A stretch of 64,000 nt of DNA. Source: SHYR01 sp036013055. GTDB taxonomy: Bacteria > Chloroflexota > Dehalococcoidia > UBA2979. Where the stretch lies: the NCBI GenBank assembly GCA_036013055.1, contig DASCQM010000014.1, positions 89,200 through 153,199 of the forward strand. The letters are read 5' to 3'. A program made the position numbers and the translations under genes. How positions within the stretch are numbered: position 1 is the first letter of the stretch; every line of letters begins with the position of its first letter. Below, piece after piece: positions 22,659 through 31,561 of this stretch. Under the pieces are notes generated by a model, which saw only the letters and a program-made list of their open reading frames with translations, did not search any database and was not told where the DNA came from.

Positions 22659-24131
22659 GTGACGCCGAGCCTCCGCGAAAAGTGTGGCGTCTTCGGCATT
22701 TATGCTCCTGCCGAGGATGTAGCTCGGCTTACCTTCTTCGGTCTGTTCGCACTTCAGCATCGTGGACAAGAGTCCGCCGGGATCGCCACGACCGATGGCG
22801 ATGAGCTGTTCGTGCACACCGAGATGGGTCTCGTCACTCAGATCTTCAACGAAGAGGTGCTGAGCGCGCTCCCGGGTAAGGCTGCGATCGGCCACACGCG
22901 CTACTCGACGTCCGGATCGAGCATCGAAGAGAACTGCCAGCCGCTGCTGGTGGACGCGCTGCCCTTCGCGGGGTCCGACGAGAGCTCGCAGCTGCTACTC
23001 GCGCACAACGGCAACATCGTCAACGCGGGTGTGCTGCGGACGGAGCTGCAGGCAAGCGGCGTCGAGTTCGCGACGACGACCGACTCCGAGGTGATCGCCC
23101 GGCTCGTCGCAAACGCGCCCGGCGATGACTGGGAGCAGCGCTTCGGCTACATGCTGGCGCGCGCCGACGGGGCCTACTCACTCACGGTGCTGGTGAAGGA
23201 CGCGATCTTCGGGCTGCGCGACCCGCACGGCATCCGCCCGCTCTGCATCGGCCGCCTCAACGGCGGCGACTACGTCTTCGCGTCGGAGACCTGCGCGCTC
23301 GACCACCTCGGCGCCGAATTCGTGCGCGACGTCGAGCCGGGCGAGGTCGTGCGCATCGACAGCCAGGGCCTGACATCGACGTTCCCCAACGACCGCCCGA
23401 GCGAGCGTCCGGCGATGTGCATTTTCGAGTACGTCTACTTCGCGCGACCGGACTCCGTGATGTCCGGTGAGCTGATCCACAACGCCCGCGTGCGCATGGG
23501 TCGGGAGCTCGCCCGTGAGCAGCCGGCCGAGGCCGATCTCGTGATTGGCGTCCCCGACTCCGGGACACGCGGCGCGATCGGCTATTCGCTCGAATCGGGG
23601 ATTCCGTACGCCGAGGGGTTCGTGCAGAACCGCTACGTGGCACGCACCTTCATTCAGCCGGATCAGCGCCTGCGCGAACTCGGGGTGCAGCTCAAGCTCA
23701 ACCCGCTGGGCGCGCTGCTCAAGGGCAAGCGACTTGTCGTCGTCGATGACACCATTGTGCGCGGGACGACGAACCCGCCAGTGGTCGCGATGCTGCGCAA
23801 GGCCGGAGCGGCGGAGGTGCACATGCGCATCCACTCGCCGCCGGTGATCTCTCCGTGCTTCTACGGCGTCGACATGCCGTCCCCGGATGAGTTGATCGGC
23901 GCTCGCAAGAGCGTTGAGGAAATCCGCGAGTACATTGGTGCCGACTCCCTCGGCTACCTCTCGCTCAAGGGAATGGTCGACGCGTCCAAGACCCCCGGTG
24001 AGGCGCTCTGCACGGGCTGCTACTCCGGTGAGTACCCCGGCGAAGTCCCGTTGGAGCTCGACAAGTTCGAACTCGAGGGCGGCAAGGTGCCAGAGCGATC
24101 TGCAGCCACGCTGCCGCTCGGTGGTGAGTAG
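22659..24131 (+). CDS. purF: Amidophosphoribosyltransferase
   Basis: PurF makes phosphoribosylamine from PRPP and glutamine, the first step of purine synthesis. The nucleophile is C9 in REKCGVFGI, after an eight-residue propeptide to be removed as in Bacillus PurF. The PRPP loop VVVDDTIVRGTT is present. Cysteines in AMCIFEY, SPCFYGV and CTGCYSGEYP match the four ligands of the Bacillus-type 4Fe-4S cluster, so this is the oxygen-sensitive iron-sulfur form. GTG 22659 follows AAGAGGGAG. purM comes next. Confidence 0.92.
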   Translation: MTPSLREKCGVFGIYAPAEDVARLTFFGLFALQHRGQESAGIATTDGDELFVHTEMGLVTQIFNEEVLSALPGKAAIGHTRYSTSGSSIEENCQPLLVDALPFAGSDESSQLLLAHNGNIVNAGVLRTELQASGVEFATTTDSEVIARLVANAPGDDWEQRFGYMLARADGAYSLTVLVKDAIFGLRDPHGIRPLCIGRLNGGDYVFASETCALDHLGAEFVRDVEPGEVVRIDSQGLTSTFPNDRPSERPAMCIFEYVYFARPDSVMSGELIHNARVRMGRELAREQPAEADLVIGVPDSGTRGAIGYSLESGIPYAEGFVQNRYVARTFIQPDQRLRELGVQLKLNPLGALLKGKRLVVVDDTIVRGTTNPPVVAMLRKAGAAEVHMRIHSPPVISPCFYGVDMPSPDELIGARKSVEEIREYIGADSLGYLSLKGMVDASKTPGEALCTGCYSGEYPGEVPLELDKFELEGGKVPERSAATLPLGGE

Positions 24132-24227
24132 AGGACAGCCCAGAAACACGATTACGCAGCAAGCACTCCCGCGAGGGAGGCACTCCCAAGAAGCAGGACA
24201 CTCCACCTCCCCGGTCGTGAGGCGTCG

Positions 24228-25286
24228 ATGACCAAGAGCGACGAGCGCTCAATCACCTATCTCGATGCCGGCGTCGACATCGACGCGGCCGAGGAGACCG
24301 TGGCTCGCTACCGCGAGATCGCGCGCAAGACGACGCGGCCCGAAGTGCTCTCTGGCGTTGGTCCGTTCGCCGGACTGTTCAGCCTCGCGAAGTTCCGCGA
24401 CCCTGTCGTCGCGGCGAGCGCCGATGGTGTCGGCACCAAGCTGCTGATCGCGGAGGCGATGGGGCGCTACGACAGCGTCGGTCGCGACCTCGTCAACCAT
24501 TGCGCGAACGACATTCTACCGACGGGTGCCGAGCCGCTCTTCTTCATGGACTACCTCGCGACCGCCGACCTCTCACAGGACGCGCGCGTCGAGGTCGTCG
24601 CCGGCGTCGGCGCGGCCTGCGAGGAACTCGGTATCGCTCTGCTCGGTGGCGAGACCGCTGACATGCCGGACATCTACCCGCCGGGCGTCTTCGACCTTGC
24701 GGGCTTCATCGTCGGCGCGGTGGAACGCGACGAGATGATCGACAACTCGAAGTTGGCGGCCGGCGACGCGCTGATCGCGCTGCCGTCGACGGGCATGCAG
24801 ACGAACGGCTACTCGCTGGTGCGCGAGGTCTGGGCGATCGGCAAAGGGCTCGGCGCGGATCACGACCGCGAGGTGCTGGAGACACAGTACGAGGAGCTGG
24901 GCGGGACGCTTGGCGACGCGCTGCTTGCCGTCCACGGCTGCTTCGTCGAGTCGCTGCAGCCGTTGCTGCCGCGCATCCACGCAATCGCGCACATCACCGG
25001 AGGCGGCCTCCCCGGCAACCTCTCCCGTATCTTCGAGGACGACCTCGCCGCGACCGTCGACCCATCGACGTGGGAGGTGCCGCCGCTCTTCGAGTTGATC
25101 CAGCGCACCGGCAACGTCGCGCAGGGCGAGATGTGGCGGACGTTCAACATGGGCGCGGGCCTCGTCGTCGCCGTCGATGCCGCCGACGCAGAGAGCGTGA
25201 TCTCGAGCCTGCCGGGCGCGTGGCAGATCGGCGAGGTGGTCCCGCGCAGCGGCGACGAGCTGCTCGTGCAGGGTCTGGAGGACTAG
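24228..25286 (+). CDS. purM: Phosphoribosylformylglycinamidine cyclo-ligase
   Basis: PurM (AIR synthetase) closes the imidazole ring. Family segments include DGVGTKLLIA, VNDI-type CANDILPTGAEPLFFMDY and GGETADMPDIYPPG. Length (352) is normal. It lies 96 bases after purF and two bases before purH, so the three form one unit. Confidence 0.93.
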   Translation: MTKSDERSITYLDAGVDIDAAEETVARYREIARKTTRPEVLSGVGPFAGLFSLAKFRDPVVAASADGVGTKLLIAEAMGRYDSVGRDLVNHCANDILPTGAEPLFFMDYLATADLSQDARVEVVAGVGAACEELGIALLGGETADMPDIYPPGVFDLAGFIVGAVERDEMIDNSKLAAGDALIALPSTGMQTNGYSLVREVWAIGKGLGADHDREVLETQYEELGGTLGDALLAVHGCFVESLQPLLPRIHAIAHITGGGLPGNLSRIFEDDLAATVDPSTWEVPPLFELIQRTGNVAQGEMWRTFNMGAGLVVAVDAADAESVISSLPGAWQIGEVVPRSGDELLVQGLED

Positions 25287-25288
25287 CG

Positions 25289-26845
25289 GTGCGCGCTCTG
25301 CTTGCCGGGTACACGCCAGAATTCGATGACTTCGCGCAGGGTCTGCTCGATCTCGGCTGGGAGCTGACGGGGACGAGCGGCACCGCACGCGCTCTCTCCG
25401 AGGCCGGGAAGGCGATCACGACGGTCGCCGATCTCACCGGCAGCCCGGAGATGCTCGGCGGTCGCGTGCGCACGCTGCACCCGAAGATCCACGGCGGCAT
25501 CCTCTATCGACGCGGGCTCGCGGCGGACGAGGCCGACGTCGAGGAGCACGGGCTGCCGTCGATCGACCTGCTCGCCTGCAACCTCTACCCGTTCGAGCAG
25601 ACCGTGACGGGCGGCGACGTCACGCACCAGGACGCGCTGGAACAGATCGACATCGGCGGTGTCGCGCTGCTGCGCGCGGCGGCGAAGAACTACCGCGATG
25701 TCGTGCCGCTCGTCGATCCTGCCGACTATGCGGACGTGCTCGCGGCGCTGCAGGGCGGCGGTCTCGACGACGCGGCGAGGCGTGAGCTGGCGGCCAAGAC
25801 GTTCGCGTTGACCGCTCGCTATGACGCGATGGTCGCGGACTACATGCGCGGCGAGGACGCGATGCTTCCGCCGCAACTGACGCTGGCGATGACGCGCCGC
25901 GAGGAGCTGCGCTACGGCGAGAACCCGCACCAGCAGGGCGCGTTCTACGCCTTCGATGCGGTGCACGCGCCTGTCGAAGGGATCGGTGGCTACGAGCAGC
26001 ACCACGGGCTGGGGCTCTCGTACGTCAACATCATGGACGCGGACGCGGCCTTCAACCTTGTCGCGGAGTTCGATGAGCCCGCGATTGCGATCATCAAGCA
26101 CACGAACCCGTGCTGCTTTGCCGTCGGCGACGAGTCAGTGGCGAAGCTCTACGAGCGCGCCCTCAACACCGGCGACAACGTCTCCGCTTACGGCGGCATC
26201 GTCGCCTCGAACCGACCGATCGACATGGAGTACGCGACGGCACTACGCGACGTGCGCGACCCGGACGGTGGGCAGCGCATGCGCTTCGACATCGTGATCG
26301 CGCCCGGTGCGACGAACGATGGCCTCGCGCACCTGAAGAAGAAGTCGAAGGATCTGCGCATCCTGACCGCGCCACTCGGCGAGCCGCGCCGGCGTCGGCC
26401 GGACTTCCGCGCGGTGCGCGGCGGCGTGCTCGTGCAGGACGCGGACATCTCCGAGGAGTCGACGTTCGAGGTCGTGAGCAAGCGTCAGCCGAGCGCGGAA
26501 GAACTGTCCGACCTCGACGTGGCATGGGTCGTCTGTAAGCACGTGAAATCGAACGCCGTCGTCTTCGTGAAGGACGGCGTGCTCGTCGGGCTCGGTGCCG
26601 GTCAGCCGAATCGCGTTGGCAGCGCGCGCCTCGCAGGCGAGGCGGCAGGCGAGGCGGCGCAAGGCGCCGTGGCAGCGACCGACGCCTTCATCCCGTTTCC
26701 CGACACCGTCGAGGTCTGCGCGGAGCATGGCGTCACCAGCGTGATGCACACCGGCGGCTCGATCCGCGACGAGGACTCGATCGAGGCCGCCGACCGCCTC
26801 GGCGTCTCGCTGCTGACGACCGGCGTGCGGCACTTCCGGCACTGA
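25289..26845 (+). CDS. purH: Bifunctional AICAR transformylase/IMP cyclohydrolase
   Basis: PurH carries out the last two steps to IMP. The N-terminal cyclohydrolase domain has GTSGTARAL and RVRTLHPKIHGG; the C-terminal transformylase has RYGENPHQQGAFY, AIIKHTNPCC (with the catalytic Lys-His) and GAGQPNRV. Length is 518 residues. GTG 25289 is chosen because it lies right after the purM stop; the longer in-frame reading overlaps purM in another frame. Confidence 0.93.
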   Translation: MRALLAGYTPEFDDFAQGLLDLGWELTGTSGTARALSEAGKAITTVADLTGSPEMLGGRVRTLHPKIHGGILYRRGLAADEADVEEHGLPSIDLLACNLYPFEQTVTGGDVTHQDALEQIDIGGVALLRAAAKNYRDVVPLVDPADYADVLAALQGGGLDDAARRELAAKTFALTARYDAMVADYMRGEDAMLPPQLTLAMTRREELRYGENPHQQGAFYAFDAVHAPVEGIGGYEQHHGLGLSYVNIMDADAAFNLVAEFDEPAIAIIKHTNPCCFAVGDESVAKLYERALNTGDNVSAYGGIVASNRPIDMEYATALRDVRDPDGGQRMRFDIVIAPGATNDGLAHLKKKSKDLRILTAPLGEPRRRRPDFRAVRGGVLVQDADISEESTFEVVSKRQPSAEELSDLDVAWVVCKHVKSNAVVFVKDGVLVGLGAGQPNRVGSARLAGEAAGEAAQGAVAATDAFIPFPDTVEVCAEHGVTSVMHTGGSIRDEDSIEAADRLGVSLLTTGVRHFRH

Positions 26846-26912
26846 TCGCTGTCGGTCCTGTCTGTTCTTTCGGTGCTGAGCGCTCTCGTCGCTGAAGCGC
26901 TAGCCTGACCGC

Positions 26913-27698
26913 ATGGCAACAGTCGACGTCGTACTGCCCGTCTACAACGAGGAGAGCGTGATCGCGCAGTCGGTCGCGACGTTACTCGAATGGTTCGATG
27001 GCCACCCGGAGCACGAGTGGCGCGTTGTCGTCGCGAACAACGCCTCGACCGATCGCACGCTCGCGATCGCGCGCACGCTTAGCGAGCAGCACCCCGGTCG
27101 CGTCGCCGCCCTCGATGTGCCTGCGAAGGGCAAGGGGCTCGCACTTCGCATCGCCTGGCTGACTTCGCCCGCCGACGTGAACGCGTACATGGACGTCGAC
27201 CTCTCGACGGACATCGAGCATCTGCCGGAGCTGGTGGATCCGATCGCGGCCGGAGACGTTGATGTGACATACGGGACGCGGCTCGATCCGCGCTCGCAGA
27301 CGACACGCCAGCTCTTCCGCGAGGTCGTGGGGCGCGGCTACGTCTTCGTCTTCCAGACGCTGCTTGGGCTGCGGGTCACCGATGCACAATGCGGGTTCAA
27401 AGCGATGAGCCGGGACGCGACGCGGGAGATTCTGCCGCTCGTACTGCACACCCACTGGTTCTGGGATACCGAGATGCTGATGGTCGCGCAGGAGAACCGC
27501 TACCGGATGCGCGCGGTGCCGGTGAAGTGGATCGAAGACACCGACAGCAGCGTCGCGGTCGTCGACACCGCGCTCGATGACCTGCGCGGCATTTGGCGCC
27601 TTCGCACCGGAGGAGTGCCGCGGGTCTCGCGCGGCGCGGCGCGGTGGCCGGAGCGGGACGGCGACGGCGAGCCGCCGGGCGATCGGGCGATTCCTTGA
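26913..27698 (+). CDS. Family 2 glycosyltransferase, dolichyl-phosphate-sugar synthase-like
   Basis: The protein begins with the GT-A fold start VDVVLPVYNEE, has a DVD metal motif (YMDVDLSTD), a conserved DAQCGFKAM segment and a W-x-D-x-E motif (WFWDTEM) typical of polyprenyl-phosphate mannosyl or glucosyl transferases. It probably loads a sugar onto a lipid carrier at the membrane. There are no transmembrane helices, so other factors must hold it there. TAGCCT at 26901-26906 lies six bases before the ATG, implying a leaderless message. Confidence 0.82.
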   Translation: MATVDVVLPVYNEESVIAQSVATLLEWFDGHPEHEWRVVVANNASTDRTLAIARTLSEQHPGRVAALDVPAKGKGLALRIAWLTSPADVNAYMDVDLSTDIEHLPELVDPIAAGDVDVTYGTRLDPRSQTTRQLFREVVGRGYVFVFQTLLGLRVTDAQCGFKAMSRDATREILPLVLHTHWFWDTEMLMVAQENRYRMRAVPVKWIEDTDSSVAVVDTALDDLRGIWRLRTGGVPRVSRGAARWPERDGDGEPPGDRAIP

Positions 27699-27733
27699 CG
27701 CTACATGGGGGTCGGGCTAGCATCGGGCGCGAT

Positions 27734-27749
27734 TGTGACAGAGGTCACG
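27734..27749 (+). promoter_or_regulatory. CRP/FNR-like activator site of the cytochrome bc operon
   Basis: TGTGA-N6-TCACG matches the CRP-family consensus TGTGA-N6-TCACA at nine of ten fixed positions. A -10-like TAGGTT at 27772-27777 would place the site near -43, the usual position of a class II activator. The first downstream ORF begins at 27801. Confidence 0.5.
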
Positions 27750-27800
27750 TCGGTCGTGCACACGGCCAATCTAGGTTGAGTCCGCTCGCGGAGGCTCCAA

Positions 27801-27908
27801 TTGATCTTCGGTGAAGTCGGTGAGGCGCTTGAGTTGGTGGCCGTCTTCGTGACGCTGTTCGGCGCGCTGGCGGTGATGGTCGTGCTCGGCAAATGGTGGG
27901 AAACATAG
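27801..27908 (+). CDS. 35-residue single-helix membrane protein at the head of the bc operon
   Basis: The ORF runs from TTG 27801 to TAG 27908. GCGGAGG at 27788-27794 is a strong ribosome binding site six bases upstream. The product has an acidic start (FGEVGEALE), one transmembrane helix of about 20 residues (LVAVFVTLFGALAVMVVLG) and ends KWWET. It precedes the cytochrome b gene by 47 bases. Small one-helix subunits are common in cytochrome b6f and oxidase complexes, so a structural subunit is plausible. I recognise no family. Confidence 0.55.
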   Translation: MIFGEVGEALELVAVFVTLFGALAVMVVLGKWWET

Positions 27909-27955
27909 CGCTGGTGAGCCCCTCGGGGTTCAGGGCAACGCTACGGAGAGTGTGA

Positions 27956-28711
27956 ATGGCGACGACTGAGCGCCCCGAGAGCAAAGGTCTCGGCGACCGT
28001 GTCTATGACATGGTCTTCCACAGCTATTTCTGGCGATCGATCTTCCGTTCCGGCTACCCGAACACGCCGCGCAATCAGATGCTCGCGGTCGCAACCAACG
28101 TCTTCCTCCACCTCCACCCGACGAGAATTCACCGCACCCACGTCCGCATCACCCACACCTTCTGCCTCGGTGGGCTCTCCTTCTTCCTCTTCCTCGGGCT
28201 GACGGTGACCGGCGTGCTGCTGATGTTCTATTACGTTCCCTCGGTTGAGCGGGCGTACCGGGACATGCAGATCATTGAGACCGACGTCCGCTTCGGCATG
28301 TTGATGCGGAACATCCATCGCTGGATGGCGCACGGCATGGTACTGACCGTCTTCATGCACATGATGCGGGTCTTCTACACCGGCGCGTACAAGCCGCCGC
28401 GTGAATTCAACTGGATCGTCGGCGTCGTGCTCTTCGTGCTGACGCTGCTGCTCTCCTTCACCGGCTACCTCCTGCCGTGGGACGAGCTCGCCTTCTGGGC
28501 AATCACGGTCGGCACGAACATGGTGGGGTCTGCCCCGCTGCTCGGCCCTCCCAACCGCTTCGTCTTGATCGGTGGCTTCGACGTCGGTGCCGCCGCCCTG
28601 ATCCGCTTCTACACGCTGCACGTGATTGGATTGCCACTGATGGCGGCGATCTTCATGACCGTGCACTTCTGGCGCATCCGTCGTGACGGCGGACTCGCTC
28701 GACCGCTGTAG
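27956..28711 (+). CDS. Cytochrome b6-like subunit (N-terminal cytochrome b)
   Basis: This 251-residue, four-helix protein carries the two b hemes of a quinol oxidising bc complex. Heme histidines are visible in helix 2 (HRWMAHGMVLTVFMH) and helix 4 (HVIGLPLMAAIFMTVH). The helix 4 pair is separated by 14 residues, the b6-type spacing, not the 13 of long cytochrome b. LLPWDELAFWA matches the quinol site region. The C-terminal half is encoded separately in the next gene, as in b6f and Bacillus-type complexes. Confidence 0.9.
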   Translation: MATTERPESKGLGDRVYDMVFHSYFWRSIFRSGYPNTPRNQMLAVATNVFLHLHPTRIHRTHVRITHTFCLGGLSFFLFLGLTVTGVLLMFYYVPSVERAYRDMQIIETDVRFGMLMRNIHRWMAHGMVLTVFMHMMRVFYTGAYKPPREFNWIVGVVLFVLTLLLSFTGYLLPWDELAFWAITVGTNMVGSAPLLGPPNRFVLIGGFDVGAAALIRFYTLHVIGLPLMAAIFMTVHFWRIRRDGGLARPL

Positions 28712-28723
28712 GGCGAGGGGCGC

Positions 28724-29605
28724 ATGGTCGCTGAAGCACAAACCGCAGCCGAGTCGGCCGCCGTCAGGGGTCGCGCACGTCGTCAGCGCGAGGAGGAAGT
28801 CCTCGTCTGGCCGGATCTCGTATTCGTCGAGTTCATCGCAGCGATGGTCTTCGGGCTCGCCTTCACGTTGCTCGCGATCTTCATCAACGCACCGCTACAG
28901 GACCGGGCAAACCCGGCGCACACGCCGAACCCGTCGAAGGCGCCGTGGTACTTCCTGAATCTGCAGGAGATGCTGCTGCACATGCACCCGGCACTGGCCG
29001 GTGTGATCGTGCCGACGGTCGCCCTGATCGCGCTCGGCGCGATTCCCTACTTCGATAACGACAACGAGCACCAGGGAGAATGGCTGAAGAGCCCCGACGC
29101 CTGGAAGTTCGTCCGCATCGGCGCCGTCACCGGCGCGATCGGCTCACTGATCCTGATCCTCTGGGACGGCGGCAAGCACGTCGTACTGTGGGCGCAGCTC
29201 ACCGGCAACGAGGTCAGCGACTGGCCGACGAAGCTCAACTGGATGCGTAACGCGCGGTCGCTACAGATCGACATCAACTGGCCATCCTCGTGGGAAGCCG
29301 TGCCGCTTGGATCCAAGGTGCTGCGTACCGACCTGCTCGGGCTACCCGCGGTCGACCTCGATGTGAACATCCCGGCGATGATCGTCGAACAAATCCTGCC
29401 CGCCAACCTCATGATCGGCCTGCCGGTGCTGCTCTCTGCGGTGCTCTGGAAGCTGGGCATCGCCCATACCCGCCGCGACCACATGATTGTCCAGTTCTCC
29501 GGATTCGTTGCAGTCTTCCTGACCCTCACGATCATCGGAACATTCTTCCGTGGTCTGGGAATGGAACTGTTCTGGTTCTGGGAAGTCTCGCCGGCCGTCT
29601 CATGA
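28724..29605 (+). CDS. Cytochrome bc complex subunit with C-terminal cytochrome b domain
   Basis: The protein corresponds to subunit IV or the C-terminal part of cytochrome b. The quinol-site motif region reads KAPWYFLNLQEMLLHMHP, close to the PWYF variant of Gram-positive menaquinol complexes rather than PEWY. Several further helices (about 95-115, 130-152, 225-290) make it longer than PetD. No heme c motif is present. It follows the cytochrome b6-like gene by 12 bases. Confidence 0.87.
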   Translation: MVAEAQTAAESAAVRGRARRQREEEVLVWPDLVFVEFIAAMVFGLAFTLLAIFINAPLQDRANPAHTPNPSKAPWYFLNLQEMLLHMHPALAGVIVPTVALIALGAIPYFDNDNEHQGEWLKSPDAWKFVRIGAVTGAIGSLILILWDGGKHVVLWAQLTGNEVSDWPTKLNWMRNARSLQIDINWPSSWEAVPLGSKVLRTDLLGLPAVDLDVNIPAMIVEQILPANLMIGLPVLLSAVLWKLGIAHTRRDHMIVQFSGFVAVFLTLTIIGTFFRGLGMELFWFWEVSPAVS

Positions 29606-29666
29606 CGACTCTCAATGGGACGGTGGCGCCGCAGGCGCAGGGCGTGACGATGCAAGGAGCATCTGA

Positions 29667-30350
29667 GTGACGAGCGATACTGAGGCGAAGGAAGCCGCTG
29701 AGGCAACGACCGACGAGGGATCGTCGGCCGCGCCTTCAGACGCCTGGCGCAAGGCACTCGCAACCCGGCGCACACAACAGCACCCCGACCAGGGCGCACC
29801 CGGCGCTCAGGCGTCGAGGATTGGCGCCGACGTCTCACGGCGAGCGTTCGTTCAGGGCTCGTTCTGGACCGGTCTCGGTATTACCCTGCTCGGCTTCGTC
29901 GGCATGCTGCTCGACCTGCTCTACCCGCGGAACGTGAAGGGCTTCGGTGGCCCGGTTCCCGGCGGGAATGTTGCTGACTACCCTGTCGGCGGAGAGCCGA
30001 AGCACTTCGTCACCGGTCAGTTCTTCATCGTCAACCTCGACCCTGCGGAGACGCGCCCCGGCGGCAGCGGCGGCGGCGACGGCCTGCTCGCGCTCTGGCA
30101 TCGCTGCCCGCACCTCGGCTGCACCGTCCCATGGCGGGCGGGCTTCGCATACGGGGGTGACAGCGGCTGGTTCCGCTGCCCCTGCCACGGCTCGACGTAC
30201 ACCAAGGCTGGGGTGCGCGTCTTCGGCCCCGCGGCTCGATCGATGGACACGATGAAGATCGACATCGATGCCTCTGGAAACATTACCGTTCAAACCGGAT
30301 CTCGGACGCCGGGTGGGCCTGACAACCCCCAGCGCGCCGGTTCGGCCTAA
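29667..30350 (+). CDS. Rieske iron-sulfur protein
   Basis: The Rieske protein passes electrons from quinol to the c-type acceptor. Cluster ligands are C147 and H149 in CPHLGC and C171 and H174 in CPCHGS; C152 and C173 can form the usual disulfide. A hydrophobic anchor (about 64-86) follows a twin-arginine-like SRRAF at 57-61, so export by Tat is likely. The N-terminal 55 residues are low-complexity. GTG 29667 follows AAGGAGC. Confidence 0.92.
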   Translation: MTSDTEAKEAAEATTDEGSSAAPSDAWRKALATRRTQQHPDQGAPGAQASRIGADVSRRAFVQGSFWTGLGITLLGFVGMLLDLLYPRNVKGFGGPVPGGNVADYPVGGEPKHFVTGQFFIVNLDPAETRPGGSGGGDGLLALWHRCPHLGCTVPWRAGFAYGGDSGWFRCPCHGSTYTKAGVRVFGPAARSMDTMKIDIDASGNITVQTGSRTPGGPDNPQRAGSA

Positions 30351-30368
30351 GCCCGGATTGGCGACGCG

Positions 30369-31382
30369 ATGAATACCGGCAAGCAAGTCAACGTGATGAT
30401 TGGCATGCTCTTCCTGATCTTCCTCATCGTTGGCGCATACGCCGTCAACGAGGGGAACCGGCAGGAAGCGGCGCACGAAGAGATCGTCGAGAAGAACGCC
30501 GAGCGCGGGGCCCGGCTCTACGTTGGGAACTGCCGTAGCTGCCACGGCCTCGATGGTCTTGGCCCCGAAGGTGACCCGCCCGGATTCGGGCCGAAATTGA
30601 ACTCGAGCGCGTTCCTCGTTCTCGACGAAGGTAACGAGTTCGGCCTGGAGCCGACGTCTGGCGGTGTCGCGGCTGGCATCGAGACCTTCCTCTACGACAC
30701 GATCGCCTGTGGCCGGACGAATACGTTCATGCCGAAGTGGTCTCTGGAGTTCCAGGGATCGCTTTCCGATCAGCAGATCAGCAACCTCGTCACCATGATG
30801 ACGAACGGTCGCTGGGATCTCGTTGAGGAAGTCGCCCATGAAGAGGACGAGCACAACGGGCTCACCGAGGAAGATGTGCACGCCATCGTCGTGACGAACC
30901 CCGCCGATCTTGCGATCACGCAGTCCAACTGCGGTCAGTACAGCCCAGCCGACGCCACGAAGTTCCGCACGCGCGACCCGTTCTCCTCAGAGCCGGCTGC
31001 CGTTGCGACCGCTGAGCCCGCGGCAACGACAACCGCAGTCGCGCCATCCGATGGCCCTGCCTCCGAGTTCGCGATGACCGAGTTCGCTATCGACGGTGTC
31101 GCCATTGCAGAGGCGGGTGCGGTTACGTTCCGCGTCGCCAACGATGGCGCGATCGCCCATGAGTTCGCGGTCTACCGCAGTGATGCGGCAGTCGACGCCT
31201 TGCCACAGGCAGGTGGAATGGTTGACGAGTCACAGGTTGATGTCGTCGGACGCATCGACCAGTATGCCGGTGGCGAGACGCGCGAGGCCACGTTCGACCT
31301 CTCGGCGGGAAACTATCTGCTCGTCTGCAACCTGCCCGCCCACTACCAGCTTGGAATGACAGCGGCGTTCACCGTCGAGTAG
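30369..31382 (+). CDS. Membrane-anchored cytochrome c fused to a type 1 copper domain
   Basis: One N-terminal anchor helix (9-26) precedes a cytochrome c domain with C55-R-S-C58-H59 and probable axial M121. A Pro/Ala/Thr linker (about 205-232) leads to a C-terminal cupredoxin-like domain with H264, C320, H325 and M330 in the order and spacing of a blue copper site (C-x4-H-x4-M). It probably takes electrons from the Rieske protein and hands them through heme to copper, or the reverse. The copper site is read from motif only. Cytochrome c/cupredoxin fusions in bc operons are uncommon. Confidence 0.85.
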   Translation: MNTGKQVNVMIGMLFLIFLIVGAYAVNEGNRQEAAHEEIVEKNAERGARLYVGNCRSCHGLDGLGPEGDPPGFGPKLNSSAFLVLDEGNEFGLEPTSGGVAAGIETFLYDTIACGRTNTFMPKWSLEFQGSLSDQQISNLVTMMTNGRWDLVEEVAHEEDEHNGLTEEDVHAIVVTNPADLAITQSNCGQYSPADATKFRTRDPFSSEPAAVATAEPAATTTAVAPSDGPASEFAMTEFAIDGVAIAEAGAVTFRVANDGAIAHEFAVYRSDAAVDALPQAGGMVDESQVDVVGRIDQYAGGETREATFDLSAGNYLLVCNLPAHYQLGMTAAFTVE

Positions 31383-31397
31383 GACGCTCAGATCAGA

Positions 31398-31416
31398 CGG
31401 CCGGTCAACCGGCTTT
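31398..31416 (+). terminator. Short hairpin after the cytochrome c gene
   Basis: GCCGG and CCGGC pair around TCAA and are followed by TTT. It is weak and may attenuate rather than stop transcription into the two small genes downstream. Confidence 0.3.
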
Positions 31417-31433
31417 CGAAGGGGGATACATCC

Positions 31434-31550
31434 ATGGCAGCTGAGACCGGAAAGCGCTACCGCTGCCCGTCGTGTGGCGCAGAATTCATCGTGACGCGCG
31501 GCGGCGAAGGCGAACTTCGTTGCGGCGACGAAGTACTCGAACAGATCTAG
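31434..31550 (+). CDS. 38-residue desulforedoxin-like zinc-ribbon protein
   Basis: The ORF starts with ATG 31434 after GGGGGA and ends at TAG 31550. The product has YRCPSCGAEF and, after a Gly-rich turn, LRCGDE, the layout of a desulforedoxin or half rubredoxin, but with three cysteines instead of four. A dimer or an extra ligand would be needed for a full metal site. It is followed after 11 bases by a related gene. Confidence 0.65.
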   Translation: MAAETGKRYRCPSCGAEFIVTRGGEGELRCGDEVLEQI

Positions 31551-31561
31551 GGGCAGAACAC

